Shown: positions 17,845 to 26,820, numbered from the stretch's first letter. The stretch: DNA of 64,000 nucleotides from Acinetobacter sp. CS-2 (GCF_016599715.1 NZ_CP067019.1:3198873-3262872), one strand, 5' to 3'. Notes: generated by a model not told the origin, from the letters alone. Made by a program: numbers and translations.

Positions 17845-18408
17845 TTATTTTATCGTTTGATATAATTCTGACAGTTTTTGCGCACCCAACAATAAATTTT
17901 CTTCCCAATCTAGATGTGCAGTTTCATTGGCGCCATCGGTAATATATTTTACAGAAACAAATCTTACTCCCAGTTTTTTACAGACTTTGGCCATGGCATA
18001 GCCTTCCATATCGACCAGATGGCATGGCACTTTAGGCAAGCCTGTTTCAAAGCTGTCCCCTGTTCCGCAGATCCCTTGAGGCAAATGCTGAAAATAGGAC
18101 TGCAAATGAATTTCTGCCGGATGGTCCTCATCCATAGGCGTAACTCCGACTGCAAAACCGAGCGGGGATACATCCATGTCCCGTTGCACAAAGGTGCTGA
18201 CTTCTACCAGTTCATGCGCATTAAAATGCGAACTTCCGGCGGTACCCAAATTGAGCAGGGTCTTGCAACCAGTCTTGTGAATCACCTCGAAGGCTTTAAA
18301 CGCCGCATTGACTTTGCCTATACCGCTGTAATGGACTTCGATGCCTGCCTGTTCAAACAGACCTTTAGATTCACTGGGCAAAGCCATAATTAAAGCCAGA
18401 TCAGACAT
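17845..18408 (-). CDS. Nucleoside phosphorylase/nucleosidase family protein (MTAN-like)
   Basis: A 187-residue protein of the PNP/UDP phosphorylase fold, shorter than MtnN (about 230). Visible motifs are LIMALPSESKG, SGIGKVNAAFKA, LLNLGTAGS, VDMEGYAMAKVC (the ribose-contacting DMEG) and KYITDGA with the catalytic Asp. It probably cleaves a purine nucleoside such as 5'-methylthioadenosine or S-adenosylhomocysteine; the substrate cannot be fixed from sequence. It is divergent from ribF. Confidence 0.75.
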   Translation of the reverse strand: MSDLALIMALPSESKGLFEQAGIEVHYSGIGKVNAAFKAFEVIHKTGCKTLLNLGTAGSSHFNAHELVEVSTFVQRDMDVSPLGFAVGVTPMDEDHPAEIHLQSYFQHLPQGICGTGDSFETGLPKVPCHLVDMEGYAMAKVCKKLGVRFVSVKYITDGANETAHLDWEENLLLGAQKLSELYQTIK

Positions 18409-18728
18409 AGCAAAACCTTATCGATGCACAAATTTAAAATTGTGCCAATTAGAAAAGAATTACCCAATAAGTGCAAATTTAAAATCATAAGCACGTTCCC
18501 GTACAAAAATTTGATCCCCCGATTCACTTGAATATTTAAATTTATTTTTCTTGTCATCACCGATTTCGAAGCCATTCCATGCAATGAATCTTCTGGATGC
18601 AGATTTTTTTCAAATACTATTTTTGCAAGAAATTTAATATTTTTTTGTATGAAAACACAACAACAAGACGAACGCGTAAGATTATGGCAATATATAGCCC
18701 TGATAACTTTTCACTTATTGATTCGCCC
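18409..18728. other. Divergent promoter region, nucleosidase/ribF
   Basis: About 320 AT-rich bases. The ribF frame stays open upstream (to 18597) but the extension looks unlike coding sequence. No FMN riboswitch pattern was recognised here. Confidence 0.4.
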
Positions 18729-19730
18729 ATGAAGCTGCTCCGCCTGAATGCTTTAGCGCCCAATTTTCAATTGCCAAAAACGGCCGTAACCATTGGTAAT
18801 TTTGACGGTGTACATTTGGGCCATCAGGCAATGATTAGCCAGTTAAAACAGCTGGCAGCCGCAGAAAATTTAAAAACGCTGGTGATGATTTTTGAGCCGC
18901 AACCTCTGGAGTTTTTTAAGGGTTATGATGCTCCTCCACGTATTACCTCACTGCGTGAAAAAGTGGAATATCTGACTAAACTGGGCGTGGACTACATTGC
19001 CGTTGCAAAATTTGATAACCATTTCCGCAGTCTAAATGCTGAAAGCTTTGCTGAACTGTTAAAAGTAAAACTTAATGCAGAACATCTGGTTCTGGGCGAT
19101 GACTTCCACTTTGGCAAAAACCGTCAGGGCAATAGTGAATTTTTAACAGCCTATGGTTTTCAGGTCACCAACTTAACTACGGTTGCACTGGATGGTGAAC
19201 GCGTCAGTTCGACCAGGATCCGCCAGACCTTGCAAGCAGGTGATTTAGCCCTTGCTGCCAAATTACTTGGCCGTCCCTATAGCATCACCGGTCGGGTACA
19301 ATACGGTGACCAGATTGGACGAACCCTTGATTTTCCAACCATTAATGTCGCGCTAAACCGTCATAAACCGTGCTTGAAAGGCATTTACGGCGTAGAGGTG
19401 ATGTGTGAAACCCTATCGTTAAAAGATAAAGTGAAAGCCGACGATCCTGAAAAATCAGGCATTGCAGGCTATGAACCTACCGCCCTGTTCGGTGCCGGAC
19501 ATGTCGGTACCCGACCGGCCATCAAACAAGTCCATCCGGAATGGCGATTAGAAGTACATTTTCCTGATGTTTCTGCTAATCTGTATGGCCTGTTAATGCG
19601 GGTGACATTCTTGAACTATTTACATGGCGAAAAGGACTACCCTTCGCTTGAAGCATTAAAAGCCGGAATTGATGATGATGTTGAGAAACTGCTTGAGTTT
19701 CGACAAAACACGCCGCATTTTCCCTTTTAA
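18729..19730 (+). CDS. ribF: Bifunctional riboflavin kinase/FAD synthetase
   Basis: A 333-residue enzyme making FMN and FAD. The N-terminal nucleotidyltransferase domain has TIGNFDGVHLGHQAMI and RVSSTRIRQ; the C-terminal kinase domain has GRTLDFPTINV, KGIYGVEV and RPAIKQVHPEWRLEVHF. The start MKLLRLNALAPNFQLP at 18729 is the expected N terminus; an alternative ATG at 18684 adds 15 residues. The gene order ribF-ileS-lspA-fkpB is common in gammaproteobacteria. Confidence 0.94.
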   Translation: MKLLRLNALAPNFQLPKTAVTIGNFDGVHLGHQAMISQLKQLAAAENLKTLVMIFEPQPLEFFKGYDAPPRITSLREKVEYLTKLGVDYIAVAKFDNHFRSLNAESFAELLKVKLNAEHLVLGDDFHFGKNRQGNSEFLTAYGFQVTNLTTVALDGERVSSTRIRQTLQAGDLALAAKLLGRPYSITGRVQYGDQIGRTLDFPTINVALNRHKPCLKGIYGVEVMCETLSLKDKVKADDPEKSGIAGYEPTALFGAGHVGTRPAIKQVHPEWRLEVHFPDVSANLYGLLMRVTFLNYLHGEKDYPSLEALKAGIDDDVEKLLEFRQNTPHFPF

Positions 19731-19793
19731 ATCCCAGATTTTTTATTGTAAAACGCGTCAGCCCAAGGCTGATTAAATTGGAAGACAACTTGC

Positions 19794-22640
19794 ATGAGCG
19801 ATAAGCAAACTCCTGAAAATGCAGTGGATTATAAAGCCACGCTAAACCTCCCAGGTACTGAATTTGCAATGAAAGCAAATCTGGCAGTACGTGAAGCAAA
19901 ATGGTTAGAAGAGTGGTATGCCGACAACATTTATCAGCAGATTCGTGCATCGCGTATTGGCAAGAAAAAATATGTGCTTCATGACGGCCCTCCGTACGCA
20001 AACGGTCAAATCCATTTAGGCCATGCCGTCAACAAAGTCCTTAAAGACATCATCATCAAAAGCCGCGTGATGGATGGCTATGATGCCCCTTATGTCCCGG
20101 GTTGGGACTGTCACGGTCTTCCCATTGAACTGAAAGTTGAAGAAAAAGTCGGCAAAGTCGGCGTGAAAGTCGATGCAGCAACTTTCCGTAAGCACTGCCG
20201 TGAGTATGCCTACACCCAGGTTGAATTACAGAAAAAAGACTTCGTGCGTATGGGCGTGTTCGGTGACTGGGATAACCCCTACCTCACCATGAACTTCAAG
20301 CAAGAAGCCGACATCGTGCGTTCTCTGGGTGCAATTGCCAAAGCAGGTCATATCGAACCAGGTTTAAAACCAGTGAACTGGTGTCTGGACTGCGGTTCGG
20401 CATTGGCTGAAGCTGAAGTTGAATATGAAGACAAGAAATCAGATGCGATTGACGTCGGTTTCAGCGTGGTTGATTTGGCAGACCTGTCTGCACGTTTAGG
20501 CGTTGAAGTTAAAGACTCAACTGATATCGTGATCTGGACCACAACACCTTGGACATTACCTGCCAACCAGGCCGTTGCCCTGCATGCTGAAATTGAATAT
20601 CAATTGGTCAAAGCACGTGGTGAAGATAAACAACCGCAAAACTTTATCTTGGCCAAAGATCTGGTTGAATCTGCGACTGAACGTTATGGCTTTAGCACTG
20701 TTGAAGTGATTGCCGATTTTACCGGCGCAAAACTTGAAAACCTGCAACTGCAACATCCGTTAATCGCTGATCGTCAAGTACCGGTCATCCTGGGTGAACA
20801 CGTCATTGCAACCAGTGGTACAGGGGCAGTACATACCGCGCCAGGCCACGGTGTGGACGACTATAAAGTCGGCCTGTTATACAACTTAAAAGTCGATAAC
20901 CCGGTCGGTGGTAATGGTGTTTACCTGCCAACTTCACCTATTTTTGCCGGTGAACACATCTATAAAGCCAATCCAAAAATTATTGAAGCTTTAAGTGAAG
21001 CGGGCAAACTTTGGGCGCATCACCCGATCAAGCATAGCTACCCACACTGTTGGCGTCATAAAACCCCGATTATCTTCCGTGCTACCCCACAATGGTTCAT
21101 CAGCATGGATGCCAAAGGTTTACGCCAAGGTGCTTTGAATGCCATTGAAAATGACATCAGCTTCGTGCCGGATTGGGGTAAAAACCGTATCCAGGCGATG
21201 ATTGAAGGCCGTCCGGACTGGTGTATCTCGCGTCAACGTACCTGGGGCGTGCCAATTCCGTTCTTCGTGCATAAAGACACCAACGAATTGCATCCGCGTA
21301 CCCCTGAACTGATCGAAGAAGTTGCGAAGCTGATCGAACAGGAAGGCATTGATGGCTGGTACAACCGTGAAGCGAAAGACTTCATCGGTGATGATGCTGA
21401 ACACTACAATGCGGTACGCGATACGCTAGACGTGTGGTTCGACTCAGGTACAACCCACTACGCGGTATTACGTGAACGTGAAGAACTGCAAGACCCAGCT
21501 GATTTGTACCTTGAAGGTTCAGACCAGCACCGTGGCTGGTTCCAGTCTTCATTGTTGACTTCAATTGCGATTAACGAACGCGCACCGTATAAAGGCCTAT
21601 TGACTCACGGCTTCGTAGTTGATGAAAAAGGTCGCAAAATGTCTAAATCACTGGGTAACATCATTACCCCGCAAGACATCATTAAAGATATGGGTGCCGA
21701 TGGTCTGCGTTTCTGGATCGCATCTGCCGACTACCGTTATGAAATGACCGCCGGTAAAGAAATCTTTAGCCGTGCTTCGGATGGTTACCGCCGTATTCGT
21801 AATACCCTGCGTTTCTTGCTGGCCAACCTGAATGGCTTCCAGCCAGCTACTGATGCCTTGCCAGTGGATCAATTGATCGCGCTGGATCAATACATCCTGC
21901 AACGTGCTGCGGACGTACAAAAAACCATTCAGCAAGCGTATGAAGATATGAACTTCCATATCGTCACCAATGCCTTGACTAACTTCTGTATCAATGACTT
22001 GGGTGGTTTCTATCTCGACATCATCAAAGACCGTCAGTACACCACCAAAGCGGATTCACAAGCCCGTCATTCTGCACAAACTGCCTTGTATCATCTGGTC
22101 CAAGCCTTTGTACGCTGGATGGCACCGATCTTGAGCTTTACTGCACAAGAAGCTTGGCCTTTAATTCCGGGTCAAAGCGAGAAATACGTGTTCACTGCCG
22201 AATGGTATGACATTCCGGTGGCTTCAACTGTGAACCTGGTTTCAGAAGCTGACTGGCAGACTTTAATTAGCGTTAAATCTGCAGTCAACAAGCAAATTGA
22301 AGCGGCACGTAATGCCAAACTGATTGGTTCTAACCTGTCTGCAAAAGTTGAACTTTGGGCCAATGCTGAACTGAAAGCAGTATTGGATCAGCTAAGCGAC
22401 GAGCTTCGTTTTGTCCTGATCACCTCTCAAGTTACTGTAAATGCCTTTGATGCAGCGCAAGGTGAAGCCACTGATCTGGAAGGTTTACGTGTCAAAGTCT
22501 CTGCAGCGGATGGTGAGAAATGTGCACGCTGCTGGCATGTACTGCCTGATGTGAATACACATCATGAACATCCAGGCCTTTGTTCTCGCTGTATTATTAA
22601 CCTTCCTACAGGTCAAGGCGAAGAGAGAAAGTATGCCTAA
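19794..22640 (+). CDS. ileS: Isoleucyl-tRNA synthetase
   Basis: A 948-residue class I synthetase, the usual bacterial length. The HIGH motif is GQIHLGHA, KMSKS is [10 protein letters not shown], the editing domain has WTTTPWTLPANQA, and a C-terminal zinc site has CARCWHVL and CSRCIINL. GGAAG lies 10 bases before the ATG. Its last codons overlap the start of lspA by 8 bases, and fkpB follows, so the three are one operon. Confidence 0.98.
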   Translation: MSDKQTPENAVDYKATLNLPGTEFAMKANLAVREAKWLEEWYADNIYQQIRASRIGKKKYVLHDGPPYANGQIHLGHAVNKVLKDIIIKSRVMDGYDAPYVPGWDCHGLPIELKVEEKVGKVGVKVDAATFRKHCREYAYTQVELQKKDFVRMGVFGDWDNPYLTMNFKQEADIVRSLGAIAKAGHIEPGLKPVNWCLDCGSALAEAEVEYEDKKSDAIDVGFSVVDLADLSARLGVEVKDSTDIVIWTTTPWTLPANQAVALHAEIEYQLVKARGEDKQPQNFILAKDLVESATERYGFSTVEVIADFTGAKLENLQLQHPLIADRQVPVILGEHVIATSGTGAVHTAPGHGVDDYKVGLLYNLKVDNPVGGNGVYLPTSPIFAGEHIYKANPKIIEALSEAGKLWAHHPIKHSYPHCWRHKTPIIFRATPQWFISMDAKGLRQGALNAIENDISFVPDWGKNRIQAMIEGRPDWCISRQRTWGVPIPFFVHKDTNELHPRTPELIEEVAKLIEQEGIDGWYNREAKDFIGDDAEHYNAVRDTLDVWFDSGTTHYAVLREREELQDPADLYLEGSDQHRGWFQSSLLTSIAINERAPYKGLLTHGFVVDEKGRKMSKSLGNIITPQDIIKDMGADGLRFWIASADYRYEMTAGKEIFSRASDGYRRIRNTLRFLLANLNGFQPATDALPVDQLIALDQYILQRAADVQKTIQQAYEDMNFHIVTNALTNFCINDLGGFYLDIIKDRQYTTKADSQARHSAQTALYHLVQAFVRWMAPILSFTAQEAWPLIPGQSEKYVFTAEWYDIPVASTVNLVSEADWQTLISVKSAVNKQIEAARNAKLIGSNLSAKVELWANAELKAVLDQLSDELRFVLITSQVTVNAFDAAQGEATDLEGLRVKVSAADGEKCARCWHVLPDVNTHHEHPGLCSRCIINLPTGQGEERKYA

Positions 22641-23175
22641 TCCGCAAAATAAAAAGGGCTTATTTCAGTTCTACCCGCACAATCTGGTGTGGGTCGGATT
22701 ATCCATTGTGGCAATTATTCTGGATCAATGGACCAAATGGTTTGCAACGACCCATCTGAACTATGCAGATCCGGTCCCTGTACTGCCCTTTTTAAACTGG
22801 ACATTGCTACATAACTATGGTGCAGCCTTTAGTTTCCTGTCCGATGCCGGTGGATGGCAACGCTATTTCTTTACTTCACTGGCAGCGTTAGTGTCTGTAA
22901 TTTTTGTATTTTGGCTGATGCGTATGCCGAAAAAAATCGTGATTTTACCTATGGCGATTGCCCTGATTCTGGGTGGCGCCATCGGTAACCTGATTGACCG
23001 GGTAACCTTGGGTTATGTGGTCGATTTTATTCACGTTTACTACAACAACAGCCACTTTCCTGCTTTTAATATTGCCGATAGTGCCATTACCGTGGGGACT
23101 ATCTTGCTCCTGATCGATACGTTTTTCCTGGAAAAACACCGTATTCAACGTGCGGAAGCGCAACAAAATGACTGA
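22633..23175 (+). CDS. lspA: Lipoprotein signal peptidase
   Basis: A 180-residue membrane aspartyl protease with four hydrophobic segments that cleaves prolipoproteins. It has LDQWTKW, HNYGAAFSFL, and the two catalytic aspartates in GNLIDRV and VDFIHVYYN...FNIADSAI. I start at ATG 22633 within the ileS end, preceded by AGAGA; its TGA overlaps the fkpB ATG. Confidence 0.96.
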   Translation: MPNPQNKKGLFQFYPHNLVWVGLSIVAIILDQWTKWFATTHLNYADPVPVLPFLNWTLLHNYGAAFSFLSDAGGWQRYFFTSLAALVSVIFVFWLMRMPKKIVILPMAIALILGGAIGNLIDRVTLGYVVDFIHVYYNNSHFPAFNIADSAITVGTILLLIDTFFLEKHRIQRAEAQQND

Positions 23176-23650
23176 TTTTATTAATCCAAATGAAGAAACC
23201 CGAATTGCAGAAGGCTCTAAAGTCGAGCTGCATTTTTCGGTCGCCATTGAAAATGGTGTGGAAATTGACAATACCCGTAACCGTGAAACGCCTGTCAGCC
23301 TAGTAATGGGTGATGGCAGTTTATTGCCGGGCTTTGAAAAAGCCCTGTTTGGTTTACGTGCCGGAGACCGTCGTACCGTAAGTCTTCCCCCAGAAGAAGC
23401 TTTTGGTCCATGGAATGCTGAAAACGTACAGAAATTTGATACGGTTAAATTCGAACAGCCTCCTGTTGTGGGTCATATGATTGAATTTGAAGATAAAGCC
23501 AAGCAAAGTCTGTTTGGTGTGGTGAAATCGGTCGGTGAAGATATTACTGAAATTGATTTTAATCACCCGCTTGCCGGTAAAAACATTACCTTTGAAGTGG
23601 AAATCTTTAAAGTGACCCCGGCGGGTCAGCAAGGCGTTAAAATTATGTAA
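23168..23650 (+). CDS. fkpB: FKBP-type peptidyl-prolyl isomerase FkpB (SlpA)
   Basis: A 160-residue SlyD-like FKBP: VELHFSVAIENGVEIDNT, PVSLVMGDGSLLPGFEKALFG, SLPPEEAFGPWNAENV and IDFNHPLAGKNITFEV. It catalyses prolyl isomerisation and probably acts as a chaperone. The ATG overlaps the lspA stop. In many relatives ispH follows fkpB; here a terminator and an FMN reductase gene follow instead. Confidence 0.93.
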   Translation: MTDFINPNEETRIAEGSKVELHFSVAIENGVEIDNTRNRETPVSLVMGDGSLLPGFEKALFGLRAGDRRTVSLPPEEAFGPWNAENVQKFDTVKFEQPPVVGHMIEFEDKAKQSLFGVVKSVGEDITEIDFNHPLAGKNITFEVEIFKVTPAGQQGVKIM

Positions 23651-23670
23651 GGTTTCAGCCTTTTTCGTTT

Positions 23671-23694
23671 AAAAGCTCCTTCGGGAGCTTTTTT
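23671..23694 (+). terminator. Terminator of the ribF/ileS-lspA-fkpB unit
   Basis: AAAAGCTCC-TTCG-GGAGCTTTTTT, a tetraloop hairpin with T-run. Confidence 0.93.
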
Positions 23695-23798
23695 ATTTTC
23701 TGCTTGCAGCGATGGTTAAAGATACAAATCCCTAATATTCAATAGATAACATTGATAATAAGTTAAACATGACAATTCAAAAAATCTAAGGTCCATAC

Positions 23799-24341
23799 AT
23801 GAAAATATATATTGTCGTGGGTAGCGTGCGTGAAGGTCGGACTGCCATTAAAGTGGCATGTTGGGTCAAGCGCAGTATTGATCAGGCCAATTTCAGTACG
23901 GTTCAAGCAGAACTGGTCGATTTAAAAGAATGGAATCTGCCAATTTTTGCCGGCAGCCATCCTCCCCTGACCGGCATTTATGATCAACCCAAACAGCAGG
24001 ACTGGGCAGACAAGGTTACTTCGGGCGATGCCTTTATTTTTATCAGTCCTGAATATAATCATGGTTATAGCCCGGCGCTTAAAAATGCCCTCGATTACGT
24101 CGGTAAGGAATGGCAAGGTAAACCGGCTGCCTATATTGGCTATGGGGCAACCAATGGCTCCCGTTCCATCGACCAGATTCGCCAGGTCGGAACGCAACTT
24201 GGCTTAGTGGACAGTAATGCGGTCATTGAAATTCGCGATATTTTTTCACGTAATAAAACCGAAGAATTTGAACCGAATGAGTTTGATGAAAAAGCTTTAA
24301 AAAGTGTACTGGATAAACTGATTCAATACGTAAGCAATTGA
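23799..24341 (+). CDS. NADPH-dependent FMN reductase family protein
   Basis: A 180-residue flavodoxin-fold protein: IYIVVGSVREGRTAIKVA (phosphate-binding loop), ISPEYNHGYSPALKNALDYVG (flavin contact) and AYIGYGATNGSRSIDQIRQV. It reduces FMN or quinones with NAD(P)H. It could supply FMNH2 to SsuD, whose operon lacks a reductase, but it lies 8.6 kb away and the link is only a guess. GacA-type and sRNA signals begin just after its stop. Confidence 0.85.
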   Translation: MKIYIVVGSVREGRTAIKVACWVKRSIDQANFSTVQAELVDLKEWNLPIFAGSHPPLTGIYDQPKQQDWADKVTSGDAFIFISPEYNHGYSPALKNALDYVGKEWQGKPAAYIGYGATNGSRSIDQIRQVGTQLGLVDSNAVIEIRDIFSRNKTEEFEPNEFDEKALKSVLDKLIQYVSN

Positions 24342-24356
24342 TACCTAGAAAATCGT

Positions 24357-24374
24357 TGTACGTTTAAGCTTACA
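24357..24374 (+). promoter_or_regulatory. GacA upstream activating sequence of sRNA A
   Basis: TGTACG-TTTAAG-CTTACA matches the Pseudomonas rsmX/Y/Z element TGTAAG-N6-CTTACA at 11 of 12 fixed positions. A TATATT hexamer starts 44 bases after it (24419-24424). Confidence 0.65.
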
Positions 24375-24430
24375 AGAGTTGAAGAATATATCTACTTTTC
24401 ACACATTATCTTTCACGATATATTTAACTC

Positions 24431-24563
24431 ATACCGAGACAGGAAGTCTCTAAACTTACAACTAAAAAGATAAGTGATATAACAGCAGGATGCTGCAAGG
24501 TACGACAGGAGTTATACCTTAGAAAGAATATAAAAAACCTCGACAGGATGTCGGGGTTTTTTT
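24431..24563 (+). ncRNA. RsmX/Y/Z (CsrB)-type CsrA-sequestering RNA, copy A
   Basis: About 130 nt from a start near 24431 (after TATATT at 24419-24424) to the T-run at 24557-24563. Four hairpins each show AGGA in the loop: GAGAC-AGGAA-GTCTC (24436-24450), CAGC-AGGAT-GCTG (24483-24495), AAGGTACGAC-AGGA-GTTATACCTT (24497-24520) and the terminator CCTCGAC-AGGAT-GTCGGGG (24538-24556). CAGGAWG-type loops are the binding sites of CsrA/RsmA in CsrB, CsrC and RsmX/Y/Z. Start and function are inferred from architecture. Confidence 0.75.
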
Positions 24564-25080
24564 CTTTATGCATGATGCTGATCGGGCTGAGCATTTATCG
24601 AAAACTTCAACTAAAACGATTAAAGTTTACATGCTATTGAAACTTCAAACTCTATAATCACAAGCATACAAAAATGAGGCATCATTAGAATAACCCTCAG
24701 AATTATTCCAGCCATCCTCAACAAAATAATAAAATGGAACGCTCAAGACAAGCAGACCTTTTTTAATACCATGTACCTAACGTGATGCCCTGTGACTACA
24801 ATGACAGAAAGGTGATGTCGCCCTTGTGGTTAATATCAGGATTGCCGATTGGGGCATGAATGGCAAACAAGGCAACCGTAAACTGATCCAGATTCAGGCC
24901 AATGTGTTTAATGCAGATGAGCATTACGCAGCCTGATTCAGTGCAGTCATGAATATCAATTATTCTAAAAACCCCCATCAGGGGCTTTTGAACTTTATTA
25001 AATTTATTTCATAAATCATTTTCAGTGACTATAAGTATTTCATAATACGAAAATAAAAAATTGATTTTTTAGCAGGTATT
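24564..25080. other. Non-coding stretch with decayed coding remnant and a terminator
   Basis: No intact gene. A possible remnant at about 24808-24933 reads KGDVALVVNIRIADWGMNG... on the plus strand before TGA, with no start. CCCC-ATCA-GGGG followed by TTTT (about 24969-24984) looks like a plus-strand terminator. Confidence 0.35.
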
Positions 25081-25090
25081 GGATTCATGA

Positions 25091-25137
25091 GTGTGGCATG
25101 GATGCCACACGTTTCTCATCACGACAAGGAAGTCGTG
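25091..25137 (+). ncRNA. Two strong hairpins with GGA loops (candidate CsrA-binding RNA, copy C)
   Basis: GTGTGGC-ATGGAT-GCCACAC (25091-25110) and CACGAC-AAGGAA-GTCGTG (25120-25137). The second, ACAAGGAAGT, closely fits the CsrA SELEX core ACARGGAUGU with GGA in a hexaloop. Neither a clear GacA site nor a convincing terminator is seen, so this may be a repeat element or part of a longer RNA. Confidence 0.45.
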
Positions 25138-25325
25138 TATGGGAAACAAAAGGTTTTTCTTGCGAACTCAAAATATATTTTGATGTTCTCATTTTGACCT
25201 TTCAAAAGTAGCGATATTGCCTACGCAAAGGCATCAAAATGAAATCCATCAAATGAGGCTGTGCTGAATTAAAAAAATTAAGATTGAACATATTTTTGAT
25301 TTATGAAAGATATCTATTAATCACC

Positions 25326-26516
25326 TTATTTCGCAGTCATTTTCAGCAGTCTGGCATTGCTACCATCTTCCAGCACCCAAATTGAACCATCTGGGGCTTG
25401 CAGCAGATCACGGATACGCTGCTTCATATCCACGCGCTGTACTTCAGTCACAGGTTTCATCGCTGTATCTACCACTACAATGGCTTTGGAAGACAAGCCA
25501 CCAATCAGGGCCTTATTTTTCCATGCCGGAAATTGGGAACCGTTATAAAAAATCAGACTAGATGGGGAGATGACAGGTGTCCAGCTGATTTCAGGTGCTT
25601 TAAATTCAGGACGGGTATGATGGTCAGGAATATCTCTGCCATCATAATGATCGCCATTTGAAACCAGCGGATAGCCGTAATTTTCACCTTTAACAATCAG
25701 ATTCAGTTCATCCCCGCCTTTCGGTCCCATTTCCGCCACCCACAGTTTTCCTTGTGCATCAAATGCAATGCCTAATGGATTACGATGCCCCAACGACCAG
25801 ACCTGTTTTGCAATTTCGCCCTGATCGCTAAACGGATTACCTGTGGCAGGTGTTCCATCCTCATTTAAACGCAATATTTTGCCTAAATTGGATTGCATAT
25901 TTTGCGCAGGATCAAACTTCTGGCGTTCACCCGAGCTAATCCATAACTTTCCATCCTGACCAAACAGGAGCCGATGGGCATAATGTCCCTGCCCTGATAC
26001 TTTAGGCACCTGTTTCCATATTGTTTTTAAGTTTTTAACCTGTGGTTGCTGAACATTGGATAAATCCAGTTCGCCACGTGCCACCACAGCCCCATAGCCT
26101 CCCTGTCCTGCTTCTGCATAGCTTAAGTAAATGATATGGTTCTGTTCAAATTCCGGATGCAAGGCTATATCACCCAAACCGCCTTGCCCGCCATAGGCCA
26201 CCTTAGGAATGCCTTTGACTTCAATTTTTTCTCTGGTTTTGGGGTCAAATAACTGTAACTTTCCCTTTTTTTCAGTGACCAGTAAACGACCATCCTTCAG
26301 CCCTGTCATGGCCCAGGGTTCATTAAATTCTGCGACGCTGGTGAGTTTATACGTTTGATTGACTGAACCTGAAGAAGGTTTGGAAGATGTGGTTTCTGCT
26401 GCTGACTTGGATGCCGGACTTACAGCATCAGTTTGTGCATTACATGCAGTTAAACTTGATGTACTGATTAATATAGTTGTGATCAGCATACGCTGTCGGA
26501 ATATTTTTATTTTCAT
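25326..26516 (-). CDS. PQQ-dependent aldose sugar dehydrogenase-like lipoprotein
   Basis: A 396-residue six-bladed beta-propeller of the glucose/sorbosone dehydrogenase family (YliI/Asd type). A lipoprotein signal ends at LTAC (Cys25). Landmarks are FNEPWAMTGLKDGRLLVTEKKG, YGGQGGLGDIALHPEF, GQGHYAHRLLFGQDGKLWISSGER, SLGHRNPLGIAFD and EMGPKGGDELNLI. It probably oxidises aldoses in the periplasm with PQQ; it is shorter than the classical GdhB of A. calcoaceticus. GAGGA lies 8 bases before the ATG. It lies between the GGA-loop RNA loci on the opposite strand. Confidence 0.85.
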   Translation of the reverse strand: MKIKIFRQRMLITTILISTSSLTACNAQTDAVSPASKSAAETTSSKPSSGSVNQTYKLTSVAEFNEPWAMTGLKDGRLLVTEKKGKLQLFDPKTREKIEVKGIPKVAYGGQGGLGDIALHPEFEQNHIIYLSYAEAGQGGYGAVVARGELDLSNVQQPQVKNLKTIWKQVPKVSGQGHYAHRLLFGQDGKLWISSGERQKFDPAQNMQSNLGKILRLNEDGTPATGNPFSDQGEIAKQVWSLGHRNPLGIAFDAQGKLWVAEMGPKGGDELNLIVKGENYGYPLVSNGDHYDGRDIPDHHTRPEFKAPEISWTPVISPSSLIFYNGSQFPAWKNKALIGGLSSKAIVVVDTAMKPVTEVQRVDMKQRIRDLLQAPDGSIWVLEDGSNARLLKMTAK

Positions 26517-26625
26517 CCTGATGATCCTCTGCCATTCAAATCGCTCACCCGTTTTATTCTAAGTACAATATTGAAAATCACTATTTTTTATTGGTAACAA
26601 ACTTTCATTTGCTATGGTCAGCTTG

Positions 26626-26643
26626 TGTAAGACATAACGTACA
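26626..26643 (+). promoter_or_regulatory. GacA upstream activating sequence of sRNA B
   Basis: TGTAAG-ACATAA-CGTACA matches TGTAAG-N6-CTTACA at 11 of 12 fixed positions. A TATTCT hexamer starts 44 bases after it (26688-26693), the same spacing as in copy A. Confidence 0.65.
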
Positions 26644-26697
26644 CAAAATGATTCTATTAACCTCTATCTGCATCAAGATAAATTTCTTATTCTAAAT

Positions 26698-26820
26698 TCA
26701 TCAGGAAACAGGACGTTTCCCAAACAGAAAACAACAATAATAAAGTTTGAACATCAGGACGTGAGGTACGACAGGAGTCATACCTAGGCAACCCATATAA
26801 AGAAGCCCTATCTGATGGGG
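26698..26820 (+). ncRNA. RsmX/Y/Z (CsrB)-type RNA, copy B, terminator broken by IS256-family insertion
   Basis: Starts near 26698. Hairpins with AGGA loops are GGAAAC-AGGAC-GTTTCC (26704-26720), a weaker CAT-CAGGAC-GTG (26752-26763) and AGGTACGAC-AGGA-GTCATACCT (26764-26785); the third is nearly identical to that of copy A. The terminator stem GAAGCCC begins at 26802; its partner GGGCTTC and the T6 tract now lie beyond the insertion, at about 28137-28149. The ancestral RNA would be about 135 nt. Confidence 0.7.
26813..26820. repeat. Target-site duplication, left copy
   Basis: TGATGGGG, repeated at 28132-28139 on the other side of the element; 8 bp as expected for IS256-family transposition. 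Confidence 0.85.

Noticed and set aside
24796..24978. 60-residue minus-strand open frame
   Set aside because: No ribosome site, cysteine/isoleucine-rich unlike a protein family, and opposite to a more plausible decayed plus-strand fragment.
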